This document shows positions 51,371 to 60,974 of a stretch of 64,000 nt of DNA, piece after piece. The notes below the pieces were generated by a model. That model ran no database searches. It saw only the letters and a program-made list of their open reading frames with translations, and had not been told where the DNA came from. Position numbers and translations under genes: made by a program. How positions within the stretch are numbered: the stretch's first letter is position 1; every line of letters starts with the position of its first letter. This stretch comes from Lachnospiraceae bacterium. GTDB lineage: Bacteria > Bacillota > Clostridia > Lachnospirales > Lachnospiraceae. The stretch covers positions 31,065 to 95,064 of the forward strand of contig JAETQH010000011.1 of NCBI GenBank assembly GCA_021770785.1, read 5' to 3'.

Positions 51371-52735
51371 ATGGTAGTAAAAACTGCTGTACGAAAAGAA
51401 CTGGAAGAACTCTACGCTGCATCCGGCAACCAGCTGTGCGTGCTGTACGGGCGGGCGGATTCGGAAAAAGAACTGTTAATCAAGGCATTTGTCCGGGAAA
51501 AGAAATATTTTTACTATCGTGCGAGGCAGGCGTCCGCGGAGCTGCAAAAGACCATGATGGGGGAAGAAATTGCCAAAACCTTTGATGTGGCGTTAAAAAA
51601 ATTCACCTACGAAGAATATTTTAACCGGGTAAAAAGCGGCAATCCCAGCAAGCTGGTCATTGTCATAGACGAGGTACAGTATATTGCCAAAAAAGACCCG
51701 GAATTTATGGCGGCAATTTTGAAATTAAAAGCAAAACGGCTTTATCCGGGGCCTGTGATGATCTTGCTTTTAAGCTCCTCCGTCTCCTGGGTGGAAAAGG
51801 AAATGGCGGTCTGTATCGGCGAAGCGGCGGACAAAAAAATAGATAAAAAAATCAAGCTGAACCACCTGAACTTTCTTGAGGTAGTCCGGGCGCTGCCGGA
51901 ATACTCTGTCAGTCAGTGTGTTGAGGTTTACGGCGTGGCGGGAGGTGTGCCGGGCTACATCAACCACTGGAATACTAAGGCGGATTTAAAGAGCAACATC
52001 TGCCGCCTGATTTTGTCGAGAAACGGCTATATGCACAACCAGGCGGAAAAAATCATCGGAACCCAGCTTCGGGAACTGTCGGTGTATGATACGATTCTTT
52101 CCTGCATTGCAGCAGGGCAGGATAAGCTGAACGATTTATATTTAAAGACCGGATTTTCGCGGGCAAAAATAAGCGTCTATATGAAAAACCTCAGCGCTTC
52201 GGATATTATCCAGAAGGTGGTTTCCTTTGAAACCGGGGGCTGGGACAATGCGAAAAAGGGTGTTTACCGGATTCGGGATAATTATGTGAATTTCTGGTTT
52301 CGTTTTGTTTACCCGCACCTTTCAGATTTATATCTGATGAGCCCGGAGGAATTTTATGATGCCCACATTGCGCCGGATATCGAAGAATATCTGAGCCGCT
52401 ATTTTGTGGAAGTCTGCATGGAGTATTTAGGACTTTTAAACCTGACGGGAAAACTCCCCATGAAGATTACAAAGATGGGTACGTGGGTGGGAAAAGAAGG
52501 TACCATTGATATCATAGCTCAGAACAGTATCCGGGAAAACCTGGTGGGACTCTGCAACTGGGACAAGCCGGAAATCACCCTTGCCATGTGCGATGATTTA
52601 TTTAAAAATATGAAAAAAGCAAAGATAAAAGGGAAATGCTTTTTTCTGTTTTCTGCGAAAGGATTTGAGCCGGCATTGAGGGAAATGGCAGAGCAGGATA
52701 AACGGTTCCTTTTGATTGATATGAACGAACTGTAG
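51371..52735 (+). CDS. Archaeal-type AAA ATPase (DUF234 family) with degenerate Walker A
   Basis: 454 residues. The N-terminal ~200 residues are the archaeal ATPase-like domain: Walker B at VIVIDEVQYI (Asp100, Glu101) and PVMILLLSSSVSWVEKE. The C-terminal ~140 residues carry the DUF234 nuclease-like fold (KMGTWVGKEGTIDIIAQN with Glu/Asp, NLVGLCNWDKP). The Walker A is altered: GRADSEKE at residues 27-34 stands where GRxxxGKT is usual, keeping the Lys but losing the Gly before it and the Thr/Ser. ATP hydrolysis is therefore doubtful. A middle winged helix (LNDLYLKTGFSRAKISVYM) may bind DNA. It is 12 bases upstream of the topoisomerase gene, so the two are coexpressed. Confidence 0.85.
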   Translation: MVVKTAVRKELEELYAASGNQLCVLYGRADSEKELLIKAFVREKKYFYYRARQASAELQKTMMGEEIAKTFDVALKKFTYEEYFNRVKSGNPSKLVIVIDEVQYIAKKDPEFMAAILKLKAKRLYPGPVMILLLSSSVSWVEKEMAVCIGEAADKKIDKKIKLNHLNFLEVVRALPEYSVSQCVEVYGVAGGVPGYINHWNTKADLKSNICRLILSRNGYMHNQAEKIIGTQLRELSVYDTILSCIAAGQDKLNDLYLKTGFSRAKISVYMKNLSASDIIQKVVSFETGGWDNAKKGVYRIRDNYVNFWFRFVYPHLSDLYLMSPEEFYDAHIAPDIEEYLSRYFVEVCMEYLGLLNLTGKLPMKITKMGTWVGKEGTIDIIAQNSIRENLVGLCNWDKPEITLAMCDDLFKNMKKAKIKGKCFFLFSAKGFEPALREMAEQDKRFLLIDMNEL

Positions 52736-52747
52736 GAGGATTAGATT

Positions 52748-55700
52748 TTGGCTAAGTCATTGATTATCACGGAGAAACCAAGCGTGGCACAGGAGTTTGC
52801 CCGAATCCTTGGGGTCTCCGGGCGAAATGACGGATACATAGAAAATGACAGCTATGTCATTACCTGGTGCGTGGGACATCTGGTGGAGATGGTTTATCCG
52901 GAAGAATACGACGAGAAATACAAAAAATGGAAATTGGAGGATTTGCCGTTTTTACCGAGGAACTATAAGTATAACGTGATACCAAATGTGAGCAGGCAGT
53001 ATGATGTGGTACATAAAATGCTGCACAGGCAGGACATTGAAAGGGTTTACTGGGCAGGTGATGCGGGAAAGGAAGGACAGACCATCGAGGAAAATATCCG
53101 CCGTTTCGGCGGAGTCAGGGAGGGGATGGAGGAGCTCCGTGTCTGGATTGATTCCCAGACGGAGGAAGAAATCTTAAGGGGCATACGGGAGGCGAAGCCC
53201 ATGTCAGAATACGATAATCTGGCGAATTCCGGCATTATGCGTACCATAGAGGATTACGCCATGGGAATCAATTTTTCCAGGGTTATGTCGGTAAAATACG
53301 GAAAATTATTAAATGATGCGGCGGCAACCCAGAGCTACACTGCTATTGCCGTGGGACGCGTCATGACCTGCGTCTTAGGAATGGTGGTAATTAGAGAGCG
53401 GGAAATCCGTAATTTCACGGAAACGCCGTTTTACCGTGTGGCCGGCAGATTTTCCGCTTCGGAGGGCAGCAAACAGCAAATCATAGAGGCAGAATGGAAA
53501 GCAGTAGAGGGCTCCCGCTATTTTGAATCCCCTCTGCTCTATAAAGAAAATGGCTTTAAAAAGCAGGAGAGCGCCGAGAAGCTCATAACAGAGCTGACCG
53601 GGAAAAAAGCGGTGGCAGTTTCCGTCGAGCAGGGCACCAGCAAAAAGCGGGCGCCGCTTTTGTTTAATCTGGCGGAATTGCAGGCGGAATGCTCTAAACG
53701 CTTCAAAATCAGCCCGGACGAAACTTTGCAGGTAGCGCAGGATTTATACGAGAAAAAACTTACTACCTATCCGAGAACAGACGCAAGGGTGCTTTCCACT
53801 GCGGTGGCAAAGGAAATCGGGCGGAATTTAAACCGCCTGAAGGGTTATGAACCCACCCGCAGCTATGTGGAACAGATTTTAAAGGGAAATTCCCACTACG
53901 GTATTGCCAAAACCCAGTACACAGACGATTCTAAGGTTACGGACCACTACGCCATTATTCCCACGGGCCAGCTTACGGAATTGGAGAAGTTAAACGAATT
54001 ACAGCGGAAGGTTTTTGATTTGGTTGTCCGGCGTTTCCTAAGTATTTTTTATCCCCCGGCAGAGTATGAGACGGTAAAGCTGGTGGTGGAAATCGAAAAA
54101 GAACGTTTCTTTGCTTCCGCAAAAGAATTGAAAAAACCGGGATTTTTAGATATTGTAGGACGCCCGAAAAATGAGGGAGAAAACGAGGAAGAGAAGGAAA
54201 GCCCCGGACTTGTGCTGCTGGCAAAACAGTTAAAAACCGGAGAGGAGCTTTTCGTCCACGGATTTGAACTAAAAGAGGGAAAAACCAATCCGCCGAAACG
54301 CTACACTTCCGGTTCTATGGTGCTTGCCATGGAAAATGCGGGGCAGCTCATTGAAGAAGAGGAACTGCGGGAGCAAATCAAAGGCTCCGGTATCGGAACC
54401 TCCGCCACCAGAGCGGAAATTATAAAAAAGCTGGTGCGTATCGGCTATCTGAATCTGAATAAAAAAACCCAGATTTTATCCCCGGAACGGTTAGGAGAAA
54501 TGATATTTGAAGTGGTAAGTATGACAGTGCCCGCACTGCTGAACCCGAAAATGACCGCCTCCTGGGAAAAGGGGTTAGACGGTATCACAAGAGGTACGGT
54601 CATCATGGAGGACTACCGCCGGAAGCTGGAGGATTTTATCCGAAAAGAAACGGTGTCCATGATTGAAAAAAATCTGACGGAACAGATTGCCGTCCGAATT
54701 CATCCCTTTGTAGGAAAGGGAGGCAGGGGCTTAGCGGCAAAGAAAAGCATCGGTGTCCCCTGCCCGGTTTGCGGCGGGGAGATGGAGACAACGCCCTTTG
54801 GTTATGGCTGCAGCAATTATAAGAGGGACGGCAGCGGCTGCAAATTTTCCATCGGAACCATTGCAGGCAGGGATTTAGAGGAAGAGGAAGTGAAACTCCT
54901 TTTGACGGAGGGGAAAACCGGAGTGTTGCAGGGGTTTATTTCCAAATCCAGAAAACGTTTTTCTGCGGCGCTGGTGTTAGAAAAGGACGAGGAGGGAAAA
55001 GTCAGTGTTACCTTTGATTTTTCCGGGAACGAACCGGAAATCTTAGAGGGGCTGTCCTGTCCTGCCTGTGGAGGGGCAATGGAGATTACCCCCTTTGGCT
55101 ATAGCTGTGTGAAACACCATGAAAATCCGGAGGAATGTTATTTTTCCATCGGAAAGATTGCAGGAAAATCTTTAAGTGTAGATGATTTGACGGACCTTCT
55201 GACGAAGGGAAGGACGGATGTGTTAAAGGGATTTACTGCAAAAAATAAAAAGAAATTTCAGGCTGCATTAGTCCTTGAGACAGGAGAGGACGGCAAGAAG
55301 AATGTAGGGTTTGACTTTTCCCGGAACGAAGCTGAAATTGTGGAGGGAGTACAGTGTCCCATGTGCGGCGGCACCATTCAGAAGAAATCCTTCGGTTATG
55401 GCTGTGCCAATTATAAGCCGGGAAACCCGGATACCTGCCGTTTTGCCATTGGAACCCTTGCGGAAAAGGATCTAACAGAAGCACAGGTAAAACAACTGCT
55501 CCTAGAGGGCAGAACTGAGACCATCCGGGGATTTAAGTCAAAGACAGGGAAGAAGTTTGATGCCTGTGTGGCTTTGGTGACCGGGGAGGACGGCAGAAAA
55601 GTGCTGAAATTTGACTTTGACCATGTGGAGGCAAAAAAAGTTAAAGATGTAGTCTGCCCGCTCTGTGGCGGTGATATCGTCCAGACCCCCTTTGGTTTTG

Positions 55701-56806
55701 GCTGTGCCAATTATTCGAAAGATAATCCGGAAAGCTGCCGGTTCTCCATCGGGAAAATGTCGGAAAAGGCATTGAATGAAACCCAGGTGAAACAATTGCT
55801 GACAGAGGGAAGAACCGGAACCATCCGGGGATTTAAGTCAAAGGCAGGAAAGAAATTTGATGCCAGAGTGGCATTAAATAAAGACGAAACCGGAAAAGTG
55901 ACCGGGTTGAAATTTGACTTTACGGATTTAGAAGCGCCGAAGCTAAAGGATGTGGTATGTCCGGTCTGCGGCGGCGATATCGTAAAAACGCCCTTCGGCT
56001 ACGGCTGCGCCAATTATTCCAAGGACAATCCGGAGAGCTGCCGTTTTTCCGTGGGGCAGATTGCGGGGGTAAAATTAAAGGAGGCGCAGGTAAAAGAGCT
56101 TTTGAGCCAAAGAAAGACAGGGGTGATACAGGGGTTTGTAGCAAAAACCGGAATGAAATTTGATGCGCCCTTAAAGATTACCGGTGAGGGGCAGATTGTC
56201 TTTGATTTCCCGGAGAAGCCAAAACCTGTGGAAACGGCGGTTTCCTGTCCCCGCTGCAAAAAGCCTTTGATGAAAAGCCAGTGGTATTATGAATGTGAAT
56301 GCGGTTTCAGGGTGTCCCATACCGTTGCGAAAGTTCCTTTGCCGGAGGAAGTGATAAAAGAACTTTTTGAAACGGGAAAAACCAGAGCGAAAGTTACCGG
56401 ATTTGTATCAAAAGCGGGAAACCAGTTTGATACCTGTTTGAAATATGAGGATGAGCGGATATCCTTCGACTTTGACAATCCGGGGGAGAGCACACCGAAG
56501 GAAAATGTGTCAGAAAAACCGTTTTATGAAGAGGCAGAGCAGCCCACGGCATCTGATATTGTTTATAGTGTGCAGGCGGAAAGCGGTTCTGTGATGAGAG
56601 AAGGCAGAATGATACCTGATGACAGAACGGAAGAAAGCCGGAACAGTGCGGAGCAGGAAAAGACTGTGTTGGAAGAAAACAGTTTCACTATGTATGACGA
56701 TATGTCACGGTTTGATAGCTTCGCAGAAGAGATGGCGGCGGAACAGGCACGGGAGACGGAAGAGCAGCTTGCAGGAAGCAACTTTTTAGATGATTTCATG
56801 CCATAA
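52748..56806 (+). CDS. topB: Type IA (topoisomerase III-like) DNA topoisomerase with repeated zinc ribbons
   Basis: 1352 residues, about twice TopB of E. coli. Toprim starts at SLIITEKPSVAQEF (Glu of KPS region). The second Toprim motif reads AGDAGKEGQ at residues 103-111 where TopB has AGDPDREGQ, so the second acidic residue is Gly107. The catalytic Tyr341 is in TTYPRTDARVLS. After residue ~670 come five repeats of ~85-100 residues each beginning CPxCGGxxxxxxFGYGC and containing CxFSIGxxA (Toprim_Crpt/zinc ribbons), then a sixth degenerate one (CPRCKKPLMKSQWYYECECG), and an acidic tail ~100 residues long. It relaxes or decatenates DNA in this family. The TTG 52748 start has AGGAGG upstream, and the gene is coupled to the ATPase gene. 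The Toprim change puts catalytic competence in doubt. Confidence 0.93.
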   Translation: MAKSLIITEKPSVAQEFARILGVSGRNDGYIENDSYVITWCVGHLVEMVYPEEYDEKYKKWKLEDLPFLPRNYKYNVIPNVSRQYDVVHKMLHRQDIERVYWAGDAGKEGQTIEENIRRFGGVREGMEELRVWIDSQTEEEILRGIREAKPMSEYDNLANSGIMRTIEDYAMGINFSRVMSVKYGKLLNDAAATQSYTAIAVGRVMTCVLGMVVIREREIRNFTETPFYRVAGRFSASEGSKQQIIEAEWKAVEGSRYFESPLLYKENGFKKQESAEKLITELTGKKAVAVSVEQGTSKKRAPLLFNLAELQAECSKRFKISPDETLQVAQDLYEKKLTTYPRTDARVLSTAVAKEIGRNLNRLKGYEPTRSYVEQILKGNSHYGIAKTQYTDDSKVTDHYAIIPTGQLTELEKLNELQRKVFDLVVRRFLSIFYPPAEYETVKLVVEIEKERFFASAKELKKPGFLDIVGRPKNEGENEEEKESPGLVLLAKQLKTGEELFVHGFELKEGKTNPPKRYTSGSMVLAMENAGQLIEEEELREQIKGSGIGTSATRAEIIKKLVRIGYLNLNKKTQILSPERLGEMIFEVVSMTVPALLNPKMTASWEKGLDGITRGTVIMEDYRRKLEDFIRKETVSMIEKNLTEQIAVRIHPFVGKGGRGLAAKKSIGVPCPVCGGEMETTPFGYGCSNYKRDGSGCKFSIGTIAGRDLEEEEVKLLLTEGKTGVLQGFISKSRKRFSAALVLEKDEEGKVSVTFDFSGNEPEILEGLSCPACGGAMEITPFGYSCVKHHENPEECYFSIGKIAGKSLSVDDLTDLLTKGRTDVLKGFTAKNKKKFQAALVLETGEDGKKNVGFDFSRNEAEIVEGVQCPMCGGTIQKKSFGYGCANYKPGNPDTCRFAIGTLAEKDLTEAQVKQLLLEGRTETIRGFKSKTGKKFDACVALVTGEDGRKVLKFDFDHVEAKKVKDVVCPLCGGDIVQTPFGFGCANYSKDNPESCRFSIGKMSEKALNETQVKQLLTEGRTGTIRGFKSKAGKKFDARVALNKDETGKVTGLKFDFTDLEAPKLKDVVCPVCGGDIVKTPFGYGCANYSKDNPESCRFSVGQIAGVKLKEAQVKELLSQRKTGVIQGFVAKTGMKFDAPLKITGEGQIVFDFPEKPKPVETAVSCPRCKKPLMKSQWYYECECGFRVSHTVAKVPLPEEVIKELFETGKTRAKVTGFVSKAGNQFDTCLKYEDERISFDFDNPGESTPKENVSEKPFYEEAEQPTASDIVYSVQAESGSVMREGRMIPDDRTEESRNSAEQEKTVLEENSFTMYDDMSRFDSFAEEMAAEQARETEEQLAGSNFLDDFMP

Positions 56807-56847
56807 AGCAGTTTTATTCTTGCGGATGGAAAGGAGGGAGGAATGGG

Positions 56848-57570
56848 ATGGATTTCTTAATGATAGCGGCAGTACTGTGTGCCTATTTTGTCAAGGGAAT
56901 GTGCGGTTTTGCCAATACGCTGGTGCATACCACCATACTTGGATTTCGGGATAACAACATTTCCATCACCCCAGTGGAGCTGTTGATTGGTTATCCTTCC
57001 AATCTTGTGATTGCCATAAAGGAGCGGAAATCCATTGTCCCGGCAAAATGTGTTCCCCTTGCGGCGCTGGTTTTGCTTGGCTGTATTCCCGGTACATTTC
57101 TGCTGAAAAACGGAGATGTGACAGCGGTGAAAATATTTTTCGGTGTGGTAGTCACCTTTGTGGGTGTGGAGATGTTTTTCCGGGAGTACCAGAAAGAAAA
57201 ACGCCAGAGTTCTAAGATACTGTTGGGTATCATCGGGCTTCTTTCCGGTTTCCTATGCGGAATGTTTGGTATTGGCGCCCTGATGGCGGCCTATATGAGC
57301 CGTACCACGGAGGACAGCCAGGCATTCCGGGGGAATTTATGCGTGGTATTTCTGGTGGAAAATACCTTCCGTATGGTTCTTTACACAGTTCTCGGCATAT
57401 TGAATGCGGCAGTGGTAAAACAGGCGGTGGTGTTACTGCCTTTTATGCTGATTGGATTATTTGCAGGAATGTGGGCGGCAGGGAAAATGCCGGAGAGATT
57501 TGTGAAAAAAGTAGTGATTGTCATGCTGATTTTATCCGGGATTTCTTTGATAATAAAAAATGTGATGTGA
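56848..57570 (+). CDS. TauE/SafE-type membrane transporter
   Basis: 240 residues with seven to eight predicted membrane helices in two repeats. The family motifs are recognisable: KGMCGFANTLVHT near the start and GFLCGMFGIGALMAAYMSRT in the middle (the G..GIGG-type loop). TSUP proteins export small organic sulfonates, sulfite or related anions; the substrate here is not known. AAGGAGGGAGG precedes ATG 56848. It is a single gene without visible partners. Confidence 0.87.
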   Translation: MDFLMIAAVLCAYFVKGMCGFANTLVHTTILGFRDNNISITPVELLIGYPSNLVIAIKERKSIVPAKCVPLAALVLLGCIPGTFLLKNGDVTAVKIFFGVVVTFVGVEMFFREYQKEKRQSSKILLGIIGLLSGFLCGMFGIGALMAAYMSRTTEDSQAFRGNLCVVFLVENTFRMVLYTVLGILNAAVVKQAVVLLPFMLIGLFAGMWAAGKMPERFVKKVVIVMLILSGISLIIKNVM

Positions 57571-57593
57571 CGAGAATATATGGTTCGTATTCA

Positions 57594-57623
57594 TTGAACT
57601 GTGTGATAGGAATAGCGTATAAT
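57594..57623 (+). promoter_or_regulatory. Promoter of the TraX-type gene
   Basis: TTGAAC (57594-57599), 18-base spacer, perfect TATAAT (57618-57623). Confidence 0.75.
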
Positions 57624-57657
57624 GCCATTATAAACATTAGGGAGGAAGGACCGACAA

Positions 57658-58410
57658 ATGGAACAGACAAAATACAGAATTTTAAACCGGGATGTCATTA
57701 AGTACTTTGCCATGTTTGCAATGCTGCTTAATCATATAGCTAACGTATTTTTGGAAAGCGGTACGCTGCTTTCTGAGATTTTTCTGGATATCGGCTATTT
57801 TACAGCCATCACCATGTGCTATTTTCTGGTGGAGGGATACCGCTATACCCATTCCAAAATGCAGTATGGGCTTCGTCTCTTCGTGTTTGCGCTGATTTCC
57901 CAGATACCGTTTCAGATGGCATTTCCCCATGGCGGTGGGCTGAACATGATAGCTACGCTGTTTATCTGCTTTCTGATTCTTGTGGTAAGGGAAAAGGTGA
58001 GTAATCCGGCATTGTGTGCAATTTTGCAGATTTTTCTGGTGTTTGCTACAGCAATGGGCGACTGGGCGTTTTTTGCGGCGGTATTTGTCATTATGTTTGA
58101 CAGCTGGTGGGGGGACTGGAAAAAAATCTGGCGTGCATACGGGATTGCCATGGCTGCATTCGGTGCAATGAACCTGTTGTCCGGAATTTTATTATACGGA
58201 CTGCCGAAAGCAGTTTTATGTGCCCTTGGAGCCTGTCTCGGAATGTTGGCGTCGGGACTGACCATTCAGTATTTATATAATGGAAAGCGTGCAAAACATG
58301 GGAAGAACATTTCTAAGTGGTTCTTCTATATCTTTTATCCGGGTCATCTTCTGGTTTTGGCGCTCATACATATGTGGATGCAGCAGGGATTAGCAACTAT
58401 TCTATTCTGA
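57658..58410 (+). CDS. TraX-family membrane protein
   Basis: 250 residues with about eight hydrophobic helices. The TraX hallmarks are present: LNRDVIKYFAMFAMLLNHIA (start), VEGYRYTHSKMQYGLRLF, GDWAFFAAVFVIMFD and the C-terminal WFFYIFYPGHLLVLALIHMW. TraX of F plasmid N-acetylates pilin, but in Firmicutes the family is chromosomal and of uncertain substrate, probably a membrane-linked acyl transferase. AGGGAGGAAGG precedes ATG 57658. No conjugation genes are near, so the name does not imply transfer. Confidence 0.88.
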   Translation: MEQTKYRILNRDVIKYFAMFAMLLNHIANVFLESGTLLSEIFLDIGYFTAITMCYFLVEGYRYTHSKMQYGLRLFVFALISQIPFQMAFPHGGGLNMIATLFICFLILVVREKVSNPALCAILQIFLVFATAMGDWAFFAAVFVIMFDSWWGDWKKIWRAYGIAMAAFGAMNLLSGILLYGLPKAVLCALGACLGMLASGLTIQYLYNGKRAKHGKNISKWFFYIFYPGHLLVLALIHMWMQQGLATILF

Positions 58411-58485
58411 ACCGGAGGGTTGTAAGGATGATATCACAGGAACGGAAATAAAGTTTGAAAATCATAAATTGAAATTTTTTAACCC

Positions 58486-58509
58486 CAAGTTTGTGCCCGC
58501 GCAAACTTG
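58486..58509. promoter_or_regulatory. Inverted repeat before the beta-helix gene
   Basis: CAAGTTTGTGC (58486-58496) pairs with GCGCAAACTTG (58499-58509) with one G:U pair. It lies about 57 bases before the start of the next gene, so it is either an operator or a leader hairpin; no T run follows. Confidence 0.5.
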
Positions 58510-58566
58510 AGATGAAAATCCCGGCGGAGCTGAGGTATAAAATACAATGCGGGTATGGAGGAAAAA

Positions 58567-59232
58567 ATGGAAAAAGCAAAAATCAGTAACTTATACGACT
58601 TAAACGAGACGATTGCCAAAGATTATCTGGCACAGTTTACTTACCCCTGGGAGGCGTTAAAGGGGATCAGTGATTTTATCAAAAAATTAGGTCCTACCCT
58701 TGACAAGGAAAAATTTGAACAGAGGGGCGAGGATATCTGGGTGGCGAAGAGTGCGAAGATAGCGCCTACGGCATGCTTGAACGGTCCTCTGATTGTAGAT
58801 GAAGAGGCGGAAATCCGTCACTGTGCCTTTGTCCGGGGCAGCGCTATTGTGGGAAAAGGATCGGTGGTAGGAAATTCCACAGAGCTTAAGAATGACATTA
58901 TCTTCAATTCTGTTCAGGTGCCTCATTACAATTATGTGGGAGATTCTATTTTAGGTTACAAATCCCATATGGGAGCAGGCTCTATTACCTCTAATGTGAA
59001 ATCAGACAAGACATTAGTAGTGGTGAAAGACGGCGAAGAGAAAATTGAGACTGGTTTAAAGAAATTTGGCGCCATGCTAGGTGATCATGTGGAGGTGGGT
59101 TGCAATTCTGTTCTGAATCCGGGAACTGTGATTGGGCGGAACAGTAACGTTTATCCTCTTTCCTCTGTCCGTGGGGTTGTGCCGGCAAATTCTATCTATA
59201 AGAACAGGAACGAGGTTGTAGAGAAGCAGTAA
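58567..59232 (+). CDS. Left-handed beta-helix (hexapeptide) acyltransferase/pyrophosphorylase-like protein
   Basis: 221 residues. A helical N-terminus (EKAKISNLYDLNETIAKDYL) is followed by hexapeptide repeats: VAKSAKIAPTACLNGPLIVD, AFVRGSAIVGKGSVVGNSTE, MGAGSITSNVKSDK and VGCNSVLNPGTVIGRNSNVY. It resembles the C-terminal half of GlmU and the stand-alone proteins often annotated as UDP-GlcNAc pyrophosphorylase-related, but the nucleotidyl transfer domain is absent, so an acetyl- or sugar-modifying function is inference. ATG 58567 is chosen because GGAGG lies just before it; ATG 58555 lies within that site. Confidence 0.85.
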   Translation: MEKAKISNLYDLNETIAKDYLAQFTYPWEALKGISDFIKKLGPTLDKEKFEQRGEDIWVAKSAKIAPTACLNGPLIVDEEAEIRHCAFVRGSAIVGKGSVVGNSTELKNDIIFNSVQVPHYNYVGDSILGYKSHMGAGSITSNVKSDKTLVVVKDGEEKIETGLKKFGAMLGDHVEVGCNSVLNPGTVIGRNSNVYPLSSVRGVVPANSIYKNRNEVVEKQ

Positions 59233-59252
59233 TCATAGGATGAGGATCGTTT

Positions 59253-60845
59253 ATGAAAAGAAGAAAAGTGCTTTTGTCTCTGTTGCTGGGGGCTGCTATT
59301 ACGGTAAGCGGATGCGGCCATGGGGAAGAAAATCACAGCACTGTCGCTGAAATAGAAAATGCAGTCAGCGAAACAGTGCAGGAAAGCGTTTCTTCAGATA
59401 GTGAGGAGAATGCAGAAGATGTCCGGGGTACGGAAACAGAGACGGCAGAAACAGGGAACGGCAAGACTGCAGGCAGTGTTTTTACATGGCAGGAGATAAG
59501 TGTCACGCTGCCCGATACATGGCAGGGAAAGTATGTCATGGAGGAAACGGAGGACGGATTTTTCCTTTATCAGAAAGCCTCTTATGAAATGCTGGAGGGG
59601 ACAGGGTATCTCTGCGGTTTTGTCAGGTTAAAGGAATGGATGAATTATGGAACGGGAGAGACGCTTGTTGCCTATACGGATGAAGGAGATTTATATTATT
59701 TGATGCAGCCGACGGATTTTCCCTGTGCCACGGAAGAGGGAACCTGCGCAGAAGAGTATCAGTCCATGGCAGAACAGGTGACGGAGATTGCCGACAGCAT
59801 AAAGATTGATGCGGCAGGGATTCATTTTGACGTGTCCCAGTATGTGATACCTGTCAGCAGCAATACCGTTTTGACAAAGGATATGCTTTTAAATATGTCG
59901 GATAACGAACTGTGGATTGCGAGAAATGAAATCTATGCCAGACATGGCAGGGGATTTATCAATGAGTATCTGCAGAGCTGGTTTGCTTCCTGTTCCTGGT
60001 ATGAGAAAACGAAAGAGCCGGAGGAATTTAATGATACTGTTTTAAGCCAGTTAGAAAAGGATAATCTGGATATGGTAAAAGCGGCAGAAGAAGAATATAA
60101 GGAAGCTCATCCTTATCCGAAGGAGTACCCGACATATGAGGCTATAAGAGAGGATATTTCAGGTGATGGAATCGTAGAAAAAATCCAATATGCCGTGACG
60201 GAAAAAGGTGACTATGAATATGACTGTATTCTTACCATTGATGGGGTTGCCTACGACCTGAATAAGGAGGAAACAATGATTACTCCTGTGACGGACGTTT
60301 TTTATGTGACGGACATCAACGAAAGTTCACCGGGGCTTGAGATTGCGGTGTTGGATTATGGTCCAAGTGAGGATTTAGCGACTTATTTTTACCGTTATGA
60401 CGGCGGTGACTTAAAATACATCGGTGCAGTGGGCGGATTTCCCTTTCGGGAACAGAATAACGGCAGAAATGGATTTAACGGGCAGAACGGCATTTTGGGA
60501 ACCGTGAGGATGGATTTGATAGAAACCTGTTATCTGGACGGCTACTGGTGGTTTGATGAAAATAAGGAAGAGCTTGTTTATCATGAAGACGAACTGCACA
60601 GCTATCAGCCAAATACGGCACATCAGCTTTATGTGGATTTGCCGTTATGGGATATGTCGGGTAATCTGAAGACAACGATACCGGCAGGGCAGGAAGTGTT
60701 CTTTCTGCGTTCTGATATGACAGAGTGGATTTATGTCAGGGCAAAGGATGGCACGGAAGGCTACATCAAGGTCAGAGATGGGGAGATTTTGAACGTGGAA
60801 AAACCGGCGGAGGAAGTGTTTTCGAATTTGAATTTTTTTGATTAG
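59253..60845 (+). CDS. Lipoprotein with YARHG and C-terminal SH3-like domains
   Basis: 530 residues. A lipobox (LLGAAITVSGCG) leads to a Glu/Thr-rich linker, a ~110-residue beta domain, then the YARHG domain (ELWIARNEIYARHGRGF with the conserved Tyr-Ala-Arg-His-Gly, followed by QSWFASCSWYEK), a DUF4652-like Asp-rich repeat (EDISGDGIVEKIQYAVTEKG), and a C-terminal SH3-like segment (VDLPLWDMSGNLKTTIPAGQ and EGYIKVRDGE). YARHG proteins are surface proteins of Firmicutes with unknown ligand. AGGATGAGG precedes ATG 59253. It is close to the beta-helix gene (20 bases) and probably in the same operon. Confidence 0.85.
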   Translation: MKRRKVLLSLLLGAAITVSGCGHGEENHSTVAEIENAVSETVQESVSSDSEENAEDVRGTETETAETGNGKTAGSVFTWQEISVTLPDTWQGKYVMEETEDGFFLYQKASYEMLEGTGYLCGFVRLKEWMNYGTGETLVAYTDEGDLYYLMQPTDFPCATEEGTCAEEYQSMAEQVTEIADSIKIDAAGIHFDVSQYVIPVSSNTVLTKDMLLNMSDNELWIARNEIYARHGRGFINEYLQSWFASCSWYEKTKEPEEFNDTVLSQLEKDNLDMVKAAEEEYKEAHPYPKEYPTYEAIREDISGDGIVEKIQYAVTEKGDYEYDCILTIDGVAYDLNKEETMITPVTDVFYVTDINESSPGLEIAVLDYGPSEDLATYFYRYDGGDLKYIGAVGGFPFREQNNGRNGFNGQNGILGTVRMDLIETCYLDGYWWFDENKEELVYHEDELHSYQPNTAHQLYVDLPLWDMSGNLKTTIPAGQEVFFLRSDMTEWIYVRAKDGTEGYIKVRDGEILNVEKPAEEVFSNLNFFD

Positions 60846-60974
60846 ATGATTTGTAAAAAATATAAGAAATGGGGGGTAGACTATTTCTACAAAATGTGCG
60901 AAAATATATACGGTATGTTAAATGTATAACAAAGCCTGATACATACAGTTTTATTAAGTGAAAGGAGTCTTAAA

